Assembly (NCBI GenBank): GCA_026770585.1
Contig: MU647774.1
Span: 3,363-15,802, forward strand
DNA length: 12,440 nucleotides
DNA from: Baffinella frigidus
Lineage: Eukaryota > Cryptophyceae > Cryptomonadales > Baffinellaceae
Direction of reading: 5' to 3'
In this document: positions 6,101 to 11,700 of the stretch, in pieces
How the letters are laid out: each line of letters starts with the position of its first letter
Position numbering within the stretch: the first letter of the stretch is position 1
Notes under the pieces: model-generated
Database searches by the model: none
The model's input: the letters and a program-made list of their open reading frames with translations, nothing else
Told to the model about the DNA's origin: nothing
Program-made: the position numbers and the translations under genes

Positions 6101-7946
6101 TGAAAAGTGATCAGCTTGTTGGAACGCCCTGCCCTTGAACCAGAGCTGGCTGGCTCTAAAAGTCACGTGACCGATAGTTTTTTAGTTTGACCAGAGGTGA
6201 GGATTTTCTTTCGAATTGACTTAAGACCTTGAGTTGACTAACTTGCGAGCAACTGGGGCGGGCATCGATCCGCCGAACCCCCTAAATCCCCTCCCACTTA
6301 GCAGCGAGCGAAGACCTTTTCACCTCGAATTCAAGGTGAAATTCCGCTTAGGTTCCAGGGCGATGGATAAGATTCCAGTACAAATAGTCAAGTTGGACTG
6401 TATCCGTGAAGCCCCCGGTGGCGGCTAAGTGGCTAGCGGACTACCTCCTAGGTGCCATTCTCCGAGAACAGAATCGCTTACTGGCACCAGTGCAGAAAGC
6501 CCGTTACTGATTGCGAGTTGGTGGTCATAGTGCCAGTCGGCCACTCTAGAAGCTTCTAGAGTGCATTGCTCATTTGCCCAACCCCCAATTTGTACGGGGG
6601 GTTGCAGGAAATCGGTAGCCGCTGGTACAAACACTAGCTCTGCCTCGATCGGGTTGGGTTCGCCGACTATTCTTAAGTCGACATTCTGGGTGTGTGCAAC
6701 AAATTCGTCAACCTTGCAACGAAAAAGAGCCCGGCCTCACCAAATTGGTGGGACCAAAGAGACTGAGGCAGAGCTACACACCCGCCAGAACGACGTGGCC
6801 GGTTACCACCAACCCTCACGGAAAGACCAAATCGTCGATTTTCAGATCTCAGATTCCCATTGCAGAGACCCCAGATCTGGGGTCTCCGTGTGAACTTAAG
6901 TCCCAATCTTGGTACAATCAACTTTTGGGGACAGGTCGAAATCAATGGATTTGGTCCTTCCGTGAGGGTGGGTGGTAGTCGGGAAACCAGGGGTGGTCCG
7001 AAACGCACGAGAGAATGAAGCCTTGACCACGCCGGAGGGATGAACAAAATTCTACGAGGAAGGTCTTTCTATTCTTTGTACCCCGAATCGGCTGCTTGTG
7101 GAGATAAATTGAGAACTCCTGGTACCATTGAAGTCCGCGTGCGCTCCCAAAGTCAGCAGCAGGCTGCTATCTACTGCTATCGGTTGGCCGGATAAGGATC
7201 ACTCGGGCCTCAACGGTAGGAGGTAACAGCGCTCTCCGGAGACCTCGCGAAGAGGCAGGCCAGCTGCGATCGAAGAGTTGGTCCTGGCCCTGTGGGGTTA
7301 TGACCCCCACCCCGTTGCGTCTACCCAGGCCGCAGCTGTAGAACCGTGGCTCGGCCTCTGTCGGGTTGACTGTGACCGACTGTTCTCAAGTTGACGTTCT
7401 GGGGTCGTGGTACAGATCCGTCAGCTTTGGAGCAGACAGGGGCCCGGTCTGACCAAACTGGGGCGACCAGATGAAGCTGGGAGAGTGCTACGAGGACGCA
7501 GCATGCTGACCTGTGCGTCGTACGCAGCCCCGTGGAACGCGGCCACGTGCGGGTGGTTTGAGCGGTACAGCTCCGACAGCTGCTGCACGACCTGATCCCA
7601 GCGCGCCACCACATCAACCCACAACCAGAGTCAAGGCCTGGCAGAGTTTTCGTGCCGCTATCGGTGGTCGGCGCGCGGGCACGCGCCGCGCAGGGGGGTG
7701 GAACGAGGCCGTGGTGAGGCGTCGCAGAGGCGGAGGGGGCGCAACCTGCTCTGAGCCTGTCCGGAGCGTGATAGGGACGACTTTCAGAGCGACGACGAGT
7801 CCCGTCACGCGGTCACGCGCCTGCGTGACGGTCCCCGACGACCCCCGCCCCAGTTGCTCGCCGAGTTCGAGCGCCTGGGGATCCACCATCACCGAGCCCG
7901 CGTCCATGGTCGTGGAGAGAGAGTGTACGTCCAGGCTGATCACCAG
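101..7946 (-). CDS. MAP kinase kinase (MAP2K/MEK-like), nine-exon split gene
   Basis: Dual-specificity protein kinase of the STE7/MAP2K family, expected to phosphorylate a MAP kinase on its TxY loop in the cytosol. Coding parts, in transcript order: 7946-7746, 7591-7511, 5741-5625, 4792-4724, 4124-4035, 2709-2599, 1674-1585, 703-608, 136-101. Joined, they give about 296 residues and a stop, with every join in phase 0. Motifs in order: glycine loop GRGSSGTV, VALK lysine, alphaC region, hinge FEYMD, IPEPVMG, HRDIKPSN, IADFG, VGTSSYMSPERV, ADIWSLG, RPGAD and HPF. The length from glycine loop to HPF fits the family closely. The N-terminal leader with its docking site is not identified, because the first listed exon seems to start at an acceptor. 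Oddities are Gln at the alphaC Glu position and DLKSL where DGGSL is usual. Family assignment is secure; substrate and species are unknown. Confidence 0.92.
141..600. repeat. Intron 8 of the MAP2K: degenerate TTTAGGG and TTTCGGG heptamer arrays
   Basis: Intron 8 (137-607) is filled with telomere-type heptamers. TTTAGGG and TTTGGGG variants occupy 141-300. TTTCGGG dominates about 450-490, and TTCCGGC-type units lie at 528-556. On the kinase sense strand these read C-rich (CCCTAAA, CCCGAAA). Two scraps resembling the exon 8 donor end are embedded (428-444, 506-524). No separate gene is seen. Confidence 0.85.
608..703 (-). CDS. MAP2K exon 8 (subdomain XI, HPF motif)
   Basis: A 32-codon exon with acceptor AATCAG before 703 and donor CAA|GTGAGC. 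It encodes ARHLVSICLTKDQESRPGAD then ILLQHPFLLAHQ. The CLxKDxxxRP arginine and the HPF motif mark the end of the kinase C-lobe. CCCTAAA-like sequence lies just upstream of the acceptor in the sense direction. Fragments of its 5' half occur upstream at 775-796 and 911-954, and donor-like scraps of its 3' end occur downstream near 428-444 and 506-524. Confidence 0.94.
775..796 (-). pseudogene. Exon 8 fragment (acceptor side)
   Basis: Repeats the first seven or so codons of exon 8 (ARHLVSD-like) after a CAACAG acceptor, then diverges. It lies upstream of the real exon in the transcript. Confidence 0.75.
911..954 (-). pseudogene. Exon 8 half copy (acceptor side)
   Basis: An AATCAG acceptor followed by VRHLVSICLTKDQES, nearly identical to the first half of exon 8, and then intronic heptamer sequence. 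No donor follows, so it cannot replace exon 8. Confidence 0.85.
1346..1393 (+). mobile_element. Truncated right end of the inverted-repeat (MITE-like) element
   Basis: Matches the right terminus of the elements at 9309-9471 and 10660-10831, including AAATCCCTTCGTAGCCCGCT followed by GTGT. The left half is absent. Confidence 0.7.
1585..1674 (-). CDS. MAP2K exon 7 (alphaG region)
   Basis: A 30-codon exon with acceptor TCGCAG before 1674 and donor GAG|GTCCCG. It encodes APFGGAQTFELLDNIVDKEP then PALPEDFSNE, matching the MAP2K segment that follows alphaF (YPYP..FWELLDAIVD..P.LP...FS type). It joins in phase 0 to ARHLVSICL. The first 46 nt are repeated exactly at 1871-1916 in the upstream intron. 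Confidence 0.92.
1871..1916 (-). pseudogene. Exon 7 half copy (acceptor side)
   Basis: An exact 46-nt repeat of the first half of exon 7 (APFGGAQTFELLDNI) behind its own GACAG acceptor, upstream of the real exon. Exact identity suggests a recent duplication. Confidence 0.92.
2228..2450. repeat. GAA/CTT microsatellite with CAA tail
   Basis: Imperfect GAA/AAC triplets at 2228-2345, near-perfect GAA at about 2354-2420, then CAA at 2421-2439. Two insertions of CACCTGCCCCGTG, which match the exon 6 donor end, break the run. In the kinase transcript it reads UUC, a pyrimidine tract. Long Glu/Lys, Ser or Leu reading frames here are artefacts of the repeat. Confidence 0.95.
2451..2472 (-). pseudogene. 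Exon 6 end fragment (donor side)
   Basis: Encodes YECCTGQ followed by a GT donor, identical to the end of exon 6, and sits downstream of the real exon inside the microsatellite. Confidence 0.82.
2599..2709 (-). CDS. MAP2K exon 6 (activation segment end, SPER, alphaF)
   Basis: A 37-codon exon with acceptor CTGCAG before 2709 and donor CAG|GTCAGA. It begins VGTSSYMSPERVMGIN, the P+1 loop with the MAP2K-specific SPER in place of APE, then YSFNADIWSLGIIIYECCTGQ, the alphaF helix with the conserved D-W-S-G pattern. Two truncated copies of its 5' half lie upstream (2791-2843 and 2986-3035). A copy of its 3' end lies downstream inside the GAA microsatellite (2451-2472). Confidence 0.96.
2791..2843 (-). 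pseudogene. Exon 6 half copy 1 (acceptor side)
   Basis: A TTAG acceptor then VGTSSYMSPERVMSIN, a near-identical 5' half of exon 6. There is no donor. It lies upstream of the real exon. Confidence 0.9.
2986..3035 (-). pseudogene. Exon 6 half copy 2 (acceptor side)
   Basis: A CGCAG acceptor then VGTSSYMSPERVMGIN, identical in protein to exon 6 and ending at the same place as half copy 1. This suggests the unit was duplicated more than once. Confidence 0.9.
3361..3522 (-). mobile_element. MITE-like inverted-repeat element, copy 1
   Basis: About 162 bp with terminal inverted repeats of about 22 bp: CACACACCGGACTACAAAGG at the left, against CACTCAGCGGGCTACGAAGG read from the right. Internal blocks around TATCCGTAGGAA and CCGTAGGGT match the copies at 9309-9471 and 10660-10831 in reverse orientation. 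No coding capacity, hence presumably non-autonomous. Target-site duplication not clear. Confidence 0.75.
4035..4124 (-). CDS. MAP2K exon 5 (DFG and activation loop)
   Basis: A 30-codon exon with acceptor GTGCAG before 4124 and donor TGG|GTGCGC. It encodes VLVNSQGCFKIADFGMSKEL then SDTMSAGQTW. DFG holds the second metal-binding aspartate. The phosphoacceptor segment TMSAGQT fits the plant/protist spacing S/T-x5-S/T and also contains an S-x3-T spacing like animal MEKs. The final W precedes VGT of the next exon, where MEK1 has FVGT. Confidence 0.94.
4281..4540. repeat. 20-bp minisatellite, 13 units
   Basis: Thirteen head-to-tail 20-bp units of consensus TGTCCCGAGGCGGGCCTATC with no length variation. 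Because 20 is not a multiple of 3, all three frames stay open as repetitive peptides (for example PRRAYLS). I treat these as artefacts. Confidence 0.95.
4600..4719. repeat. TTTATGG array grading into TTTAGGG
   Basis: About six perfect TTTATGG heptamers (4601-4643), then mixed TTTAGGG units ending next to the exon 4 donor. A homogenised variant of the telomere-type unit. Confidence 0.85.
4724..4792 (-). CDS. MAP2K exon 4 (catalytic loop HRDIKPSN)
   Basis: A 23-codon exon with acceptor CTAG before 4792 and donor AAT|GTGCGC. It encodes VVAGMVYLHGTRRLIHRDI then KPSN. HRD carries the catalytic aspartate, and KPSN is the MAP2K form of the catalytic loop with the lysine and the metal-binding asparagine both present. 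It joins in phase 0 to VLVNSQG of the next exon. A fragment repeating its first eight codons lies upstream in intron 3 (4878-4901). Confidence 0.94.
4878..4901 (-). pseudogene. Exon 4 fragment (acceptor side)
   Basis: A TACAG acceptor followed by VVAGMVYL, then divergence before the HRD motif. Upstream of the real exon. Confidence 0.85.
5289..5340 (-). pseudogene. Exon 3 fragment, distal copy (donor side)
   Basis: Encodes about ARRMPEPVMGNCAAQ and ends in CAG|GTACCT. It lacks the hinge half and an acceptor. Followed by the same downstream repeat as the real exon. Confidence 0.85.
5433..5511 (-). pseudogene. Exon 3 fragment, proximal copy (donor side)
   Basis: A 79-nt copy starting at KSLKDIL and ending MRNCAAQ|GT. 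It carries substitutions (ISEP for IPEP, MRN for MGN), so it is older or unconstrained. Confidence 0.9.
5625..5741 (-). CDS. MAP2K exon 3 (hinge and alphaD/alphaE start)
   Basis: A 39-codon exon. The acceptor is preceded by an excellent pyrimidine tract (C/T run then GCAG before 5741), which continues into a CCCTAAA-type array at 5759-5850. The donor is CAG|GTGCCC. It encodes VLIAFEYMDLKSLKDIL, the hinge and following helix, then RRIPEPVMGNCAAQ. The gatekeeper position appears to be Phe. The family motif MDGGSL reads MDLKSL. Two truncated copies of its 3' half lie downstream in intron 3 (5433-5511 and 5289-5340), both still with a GT donor. Confidence 0.93.
5759..5850. repeat. TTTAGGG array abutting the exon 3 acceptor
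   Basis: Telomere-type heptamers; on the kinase sense strand CCCTAAA units lead into the C/T-rich tract and GCAG acceptor of exon 3. Confidence 0.88.
5880..6240 (+). repeat. Long inverted repeat, arm A
   Basis: Blocks pair with the reverse complement of 8037-8411 in the same order: CGTTCTCAGCAGCCCCC, ATCGATTCCCAGCCCAG, CCCCATATTTCTCGTC, a CCTGCCCTT block and GTTTGACCAGAGRTGAGGA with the flanking TTTCGAATTGACTT. A heptamer-like insertion (5911-5986) and a duplication (6040-6115) interrupt this arm. Confidence 0.8.
6542..6563. repeat. Perfect 22-bp palindrome around AAGCTT
   Basis: CACTCTAGAAG followed by its exact reverse complement. Could extrude as a cruciform or hairpin; function unknown. 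Confidence 0.9.
6656..6770 (+). repeat. Dispersed intronic repeat, family D
   Basis: The core is a CGACTATTCTTAAGTCGACAT block, then TCGTCAACYTTG, then AAAAAGAGCCCGGYCTCACC and AAATTGGTGGG. Related copies: 3242-3350, 5236-5285, 5508-5622, 7363-7490 and, reversed, 9105-9212. No coding capacity or clear terminal repeats. Confidence 0.75.
6865..6886. repeat. Perfect 22-bp palindrome around AGATCT
   Basis: GAGACCCCAGA followed by its exact reverse complement, with no loop bases. It lies in intron 2 of the kinase. Confidence 0.9.
7511..7591 (-). CDS. MAP2K exon 2 (alphaC helix and beta4)
   Basis: A 27-codon exon bounded by GATCAG before 7591 and CAG|GTCAGC after 7511. It encodes VVQQLSELYRSNHPHV followed by AAFHGAAYDAQ. 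This aligns without gaps to the MEK segment that has the alphaC helix followed by the SPYIVGFYGAFY-type strand. In that alignment the conserved alphaC glutamate, which normally pairs with the VALK lysine, is replaced by glutamine (codon CAG). The usual GAFY is GAAY here. Intron 1, between exons 1 and 2, is short (154 nt) and GC-rich. Confidence 0.83.
7746..7946 (-). CDS. MAP2K exon 1 as found (glycine-rich loop and VALK lysine)
   Basis: This 67-codon exon encodes strands beta1-beta3 of the kinase N-lobe. LELGEQLGRGSSGTV carries the glycine-rich ATP loop and VVALKVV carries the ATP-anchoring lysine. The donor is CAG|GTTGCG at 7745-7744; reading through it meets a stop near 7614, so splicing is required. 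I place the 5' edge at an acceptor (GAGCAG before 7946) because this leaves a phase-0 exon and because residues such as ISLDVHSL ahead of the kinase core look coding. An in-frame TAG lies just upstream. The alternative is translation starting at the in-frame ATG at 7907, which would give a very short leader. The codon at 7943 is GTG, not ATG. The acceptor lacks a good pyrimidine tract. Confidence 0.72.
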
Positions 7947-8710
7947 CTGCTCGCACCCGCTCTAATGCTACTGGCCTCGCGGTTCGCCCAGAGAGTGCAC
8001 TGTCCCGCTCGCTTTCCCGCGCCTCGTTCGTTTTGAAGTTGACTAAATCCTAAAGTCAATTCAACTAAGAACTAAAACCTAAAGTCAATTCGAAAGAAAA
8101 TCCTCATCTCTGGTCAAACTAAAAACACGTTTGGTCACGTGACCTACTAGACCTGAGGGGGTTCAATCACAAAAGTCAACTCGTGGGGGTATGATGGCGA
8201 CTTTTGGCAGAATCAACCGTTTTGGGGTCGTTTTGGGGGGTCCTGCCCCTGCGGCAACTTTGGATTTCCCCCCATCACGTCTAAAGTAGTTTTTGGAACG
8301 AGCCACCTCTGGTAAGGGCAGGCATTCCAAACGAGCAGACGAGAAATATGGGGCGCACTGGGCTGGGAATCGATGCGCCCAGGCGGCTGGGGGCTGCTGA
8401 GAACGGGGGGCGGGTTCGTCGTGGCGCAGTACGCGGCCAGGATGGAGCTGCCCGGGCTCGTCGCGTCCCACTTTCCCCCACTCAGCCCCAGTTGGGAAAG
8501 TGGGCGGCGGGGGTGATGCTTGTCGTGGTGGGGTGGGCGGGGTGCGGCGAAGCGTTCGTGACGGCCCCAGGGGGGCTGCGCCAGGCGTGGAGCGCGCGGG
8601 GCGGGTCGGTAGGCGGCAGCACCTGCCCGGCCTCTCATCTGGCTGCAGCGCGTCCTCAGCTGGCATCCTGGCGCGTGCGGTCTCGTGGGGCAACAAGCGT
8701 GGGTGTAGTG
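7947..8710. other. Region between the two genes: possible shared promoter and inverted-repeat arm B
   Basis: Divergent kinase (minus) and coiled-coil gene (plus) flank this stretch. It holds inverted-repeat arm B (8037-8411), the palindrome GGTCACGTGACC at 8133-8144, and a GC-rich segment 8430-8710. The N-terminal exon(s) of the kinase should lie here or further up on the minus strand, but no stretch is convincing. Long minus-strand reading frames here are Pro/Arg-rich, as expected from base composition. No TATA box was identified. Confidence 0.45.
8037..8411 (-). repeat. Long inverted repeat, arm B
   Basis: Reverse-complement partner of 5880-6240. The two arms enclose about 1.8 kb with kinase exons 1 and 2. 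This arm lacks the heptamer insertion of arm A and has its own small duplication of CCTAAAGTCAATTC (8050 and 8088). Confidence 0.8.
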
Positions 8711-8734
8711 ATGGGCGACACGGGCGAGAAACAG
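8711..8734 (+). CDS. Coiled-coil gene, candidate first coding exon
   Basis: ATG in the context TAGTGATGG, eight codons (MGDTGEKQ), then CAG|GTCGGC. Chosen because it supplies a start and a CAG|GT donor in phase 0, like the other exons. Too short to prove from sequence alone. Confidence 0.38.
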
Positions 8735-11700
8735 GTCGGCGTGCAGGGGGGCGAGGTCTGCGCCCCATCCCTCCCTCCCCCACCCCTCCAGACTCGCACG
8801 CCCCTACCCGGCCAGGGTCGGATCCTCCATGCCTGGGAGTCCCATGGCAAGCGGACTCCAGCGCGCTGACGGGGACTCCGCGAGCAGGAGGAGGTGGGGG
8901 GCGCGCAGGTGGCGAATGACGTGGGCATCGTCGATCCCGACAACCTCATGCAGGTCCACCTCCCACCTCTCTCCCTGCATGGCGTTTTGATTTTGACCCC
9001 GGGGGGGGGTCGGTTTTCGATACCTCTCTGGTGTGACTCCCCCGAACCGCTAAACCGCAAACCACGGAGACACCTCACGCAGGGCGATTTGTCACAGTCT
9101 GAAGTGGTCGCGCGCATTCAGGGCGACCAGGCTCTTTCTCGCGCCAAAGTTGACGGATCTGTAGCACAAACCCACGCGTGTCAACTTAAGAAGAGTCCGT
9201 CTCCTGAGACAGCGCTAGAGGAGGCCCCCATAACCTACCCGGGCAGCCTCATAACCTGATTGAGGCCCTGCGAGAGCGCGCACGAGCATGTTTGCAGGGG
9301 GGCTCCACACCACGCAGAGGGCTGCCAAGGGATTTTCGGGCACTCAGTGCCCGAGTTTCCGTTGCCTTATCCGTAGGAACCCCCCAATGTCCCTACGGTT
9401 TGCCTACCGTAGGGCCCTAGGTCTGATCGCTTAGGGTTTATTCAAAATCCCTTCAAAGTCCGCTGTGTGGCAGTGGGCTTCAAAGCAGATTTTGACTATT
9501 CGAGGTTTTACCTACGAGATTTTGACTTTTTTTTATACGCATGACCTGATGCAGGACGTGGTAGCGCGTGGAATTCAAAACCTGAACCCTGACCCCTAGC
9601 CCTTAACCCCTGACCCCTAAACCCTAACCCCTGAACCCTAAACCCTAACCCCCAAACCCTAAACCCGAACCCCTGGCCCCTGAACCCTAACACCTGACCC
9701 CTAAACCCTAACCCCTGACCCCTAACCCCTAACCCCTAACCCCTGGCCCCTAAACCCTAACCCCTGACCCCTAAACCCTAAACCCTAAACCCTAACCCCC
9801 AACCCCTGACCCCTAAACCCTAAACCCTAAACCATGACCCCTAAACCCTAAACCCTCGACCCTCGACCCTTGCCCTTCACCCCAACCCCCCAACCCCCAA
9901 CCCGAAACAGGATGCGGTGGAGCGCGCCCTGAAGAAGGCAGACTCGATGCTGGATGAGCTGTCCAACTCGTCTCACTACCCAGCACATCACTCCTAATAA
10001 CTCATACATCATATGATGATCATTCGCATCACTATGTAATCGTATGATTATGATTCACATCACTACTGTCTCATATGTCACATCACAATCATCTCATTCC
10101 TATGACACCCTCAATCCTACACCCCAACCCCTACACAGGATGCGGTGGAGCGCGCCCTGAAGAAGGCAGACTTGATGCTGGATGAGCTTGTCCAACTCGT
10201 ATCACTACCCAGCACATCACTACCAACTCATACACATCATACGTCGTATAATAATGATTCATATCGCTACGAACTCATGCATCATACGTCGTATGATTCA
10301 TATCATCATTATCTCAACATGGTTTTCCGGCTGTAAGCGTGTGAATCCTGGTGCAGGATGCGGTGGAGCGCGCCCTGAAGAAGGCAGACTCGATTCTGGA
10401 CTCCTAACTGATACATCCTATGATTATGATTGTGATTGTGATTTATATCACTAAATAATCATAATCATATGATTATGATTATCATTCATATCCCCCCTCT
10501 CGCATACATCATATCACTATCATCTCATACGCATGACCTGAAACAGGATGCGGTGGCGCGCGCCCTGAAGAAGGCAGACTCGATGCTGGACGAGCTTTCC
10601 AACTCGGAGGCGAGCAAAGCCCGCCGTGAGGGCCGCCAACAGGTCTCATTCAACCGTAAACCCTACCACACATAGGGCTACGAAGGGATTTTCGGGCACT
10701 CAGTGCCCGAGTTTCCGTTACCTTATCCGTAGGAACCCCCCTATACCCCTAGGGGTTGCCTACCGTAGGGTCCTAGGTCTTATCGCTTGGGGGTATTCAA
10801 AATCCCTTCGTAGTCCGCTGTGTGGTAGGGTGTCTAGGGTGTAGGGTGTGGGGTGAAGGCTGTAGGGTGTAGGGTGTAGGGTGTAAGGTGTAGGGTGTGG
10901 GGTCTAGGGGTTTGGGAGAAGAAGGCAGACTCGATGCTGGACGAGCTTTCCAACTTTGAGGCGAGCAAAACCCGCCGCGGGGGCCGCCAACAGGTCAACT
11001 CCAACCCCAACCCCAGCTTGCCCATACACCAAACTAGGGGTTCGGGCCTAGTGTTTTACACTTCACGGTCCAGGATTTATGGTTTTAGAGTGTGGGGTGT
11101 AGGGTGTGGGGCGTAGGGTGGGGGTGTAGGTTGTGGGGTGTGGGGTGAAGGGTGCAGGGCGTGGGGTGTGGGGTGTAGGGTTTAGGGTGTAGGGAGTGGG
11201 GAGAAGAAAGCGGATGCTGGATGAGGTGTCCAACAGGTCCTTGTTCCCTTCACGGTTGAGTGTGTGCGGGTTGTGGCGTGGGGTTTATGGTCCACAGTTT
11301 ACGGTTGACGGTCTAGGGGTTAAGGTTGAGGGATGATTTAGGGTGAAGAGGGTTGAGGGTTTAGGGTGTCTAGGGTGTGGGGTGTACGGTGTCTAGGGTG
11401 TCTAGGGTGTCTAGGGTTCGAGCAAAGCCCGCCGCGAGGGCCGCCAACAGGTACCGAGGGGTTAGGGTCTAGGGGTTTACAGTTCACGATTCACGGTTCC
11501 TCTAGGCCCTACACCGTGAAGGCGGCCGCCTTCAGGTCCTTTTCCGAAACCCTCCTGGGTTCAGGAGGGGTTGAGGGCGGGTGGCGAGGGGTGCATTCAG
11601 GTCCTTTCTCCGAAACCCTCCTCGAAGCTACTCACCTGTTTGGTACAGGTCCATTCCCGCATCCATCCTCGAACTGAAGGTGGTCAGTTTGACCACTCAA

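Larger units (their letters stand above)
5742..7510. other. Intron 2 of the MAP2K (largest intron)
   Basis: A 1769-nt intron: TTTAGGG array (5759-5850) beside the exon 3 acceptor, inverted-repeat arm A (5880-6240), imperfect palindrome TTTCACCTCGAATTCAAGGTGAAA spread over 6319-6342, perfect 22-bp palindromes at 6542-6563 and 6865-6886, and dispersed-repeat copies at 6656-6770 and 7363-7490. The stretch 7000-7350 shows no recognisable feature. Confidence 0.78.
8954..10546. other. Large intron of the coiled-coil gene
   Basis: Contains a reversed family D repeat (9105-9212), a MITE-like element (9309-9471), a CCCTAAA-sense heptamer array (9576-9905), four acceptor-side fragments of the next exon (9536-9570, 9911-9970, 10139-10199, 10357-10400), and AT-rich repeats between them (9971-10540). 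No separate gene. Confidence 0.65.
9971..10546. repeat. AT-rich repeats between exon copies
   Basis: Interspersed CTACCCAGCACATCACT, CATACGTCGTATGATTCATATC-like and TGATTATGATT units separate the exon copies at spacings of about 228, 218 and 190 nt. Includes a perfect 28-bp palindrome at 10455-10482. Base composition contrasts sharply with the GC-rich exon copies. Confidence 0.85.
10826..11418. repeat. TGTAGGG/TGTGGGG arrays, G-rich in sense
   Basis: Heptamer variants on the + strand at 10826-10915, 11085-11200 and 11331-11418, including TGTCTAGGG units near 11367-11415. Orientation is opposite to the arrays at 9576 and 11858. Confidence 0.85.

Noticed and set aside
7000-7350. Possible tRNA or other structured RNA
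   Set aside because: No tRNA B-box (GGTTCGANTCC) or cloverleaf could be made out anywhere in the window.
7905-7907. ATG as the kinase start
   Set aside because: Possible, but coding-like residues precede it and a phase-0 acceptor exists at 7947-7948.
8804-8980. Minus-strand 58-codon frame starting MQGERWEVDLHEVVG
   Set aside because: Looks protein-like and could be a kinase leader exon, but lacks a convincing donor and overlaps the + exon candidate with better splice sites. Not fully excluded.
8163-9117. Long minus-strand Pro/Arg-rich frames
   Set aside because: GC-rich composition leaves stops rare; no motif is recognisable, and they overlap inverted-repeat arm B and the + gene.
10145-10336. 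63-codon frame running from exon copy 2 into AT-rich repeats
   Set aside because: The second half is translated His/Tyr/Ser-rich repeat sequence after a frameshifting insertion.
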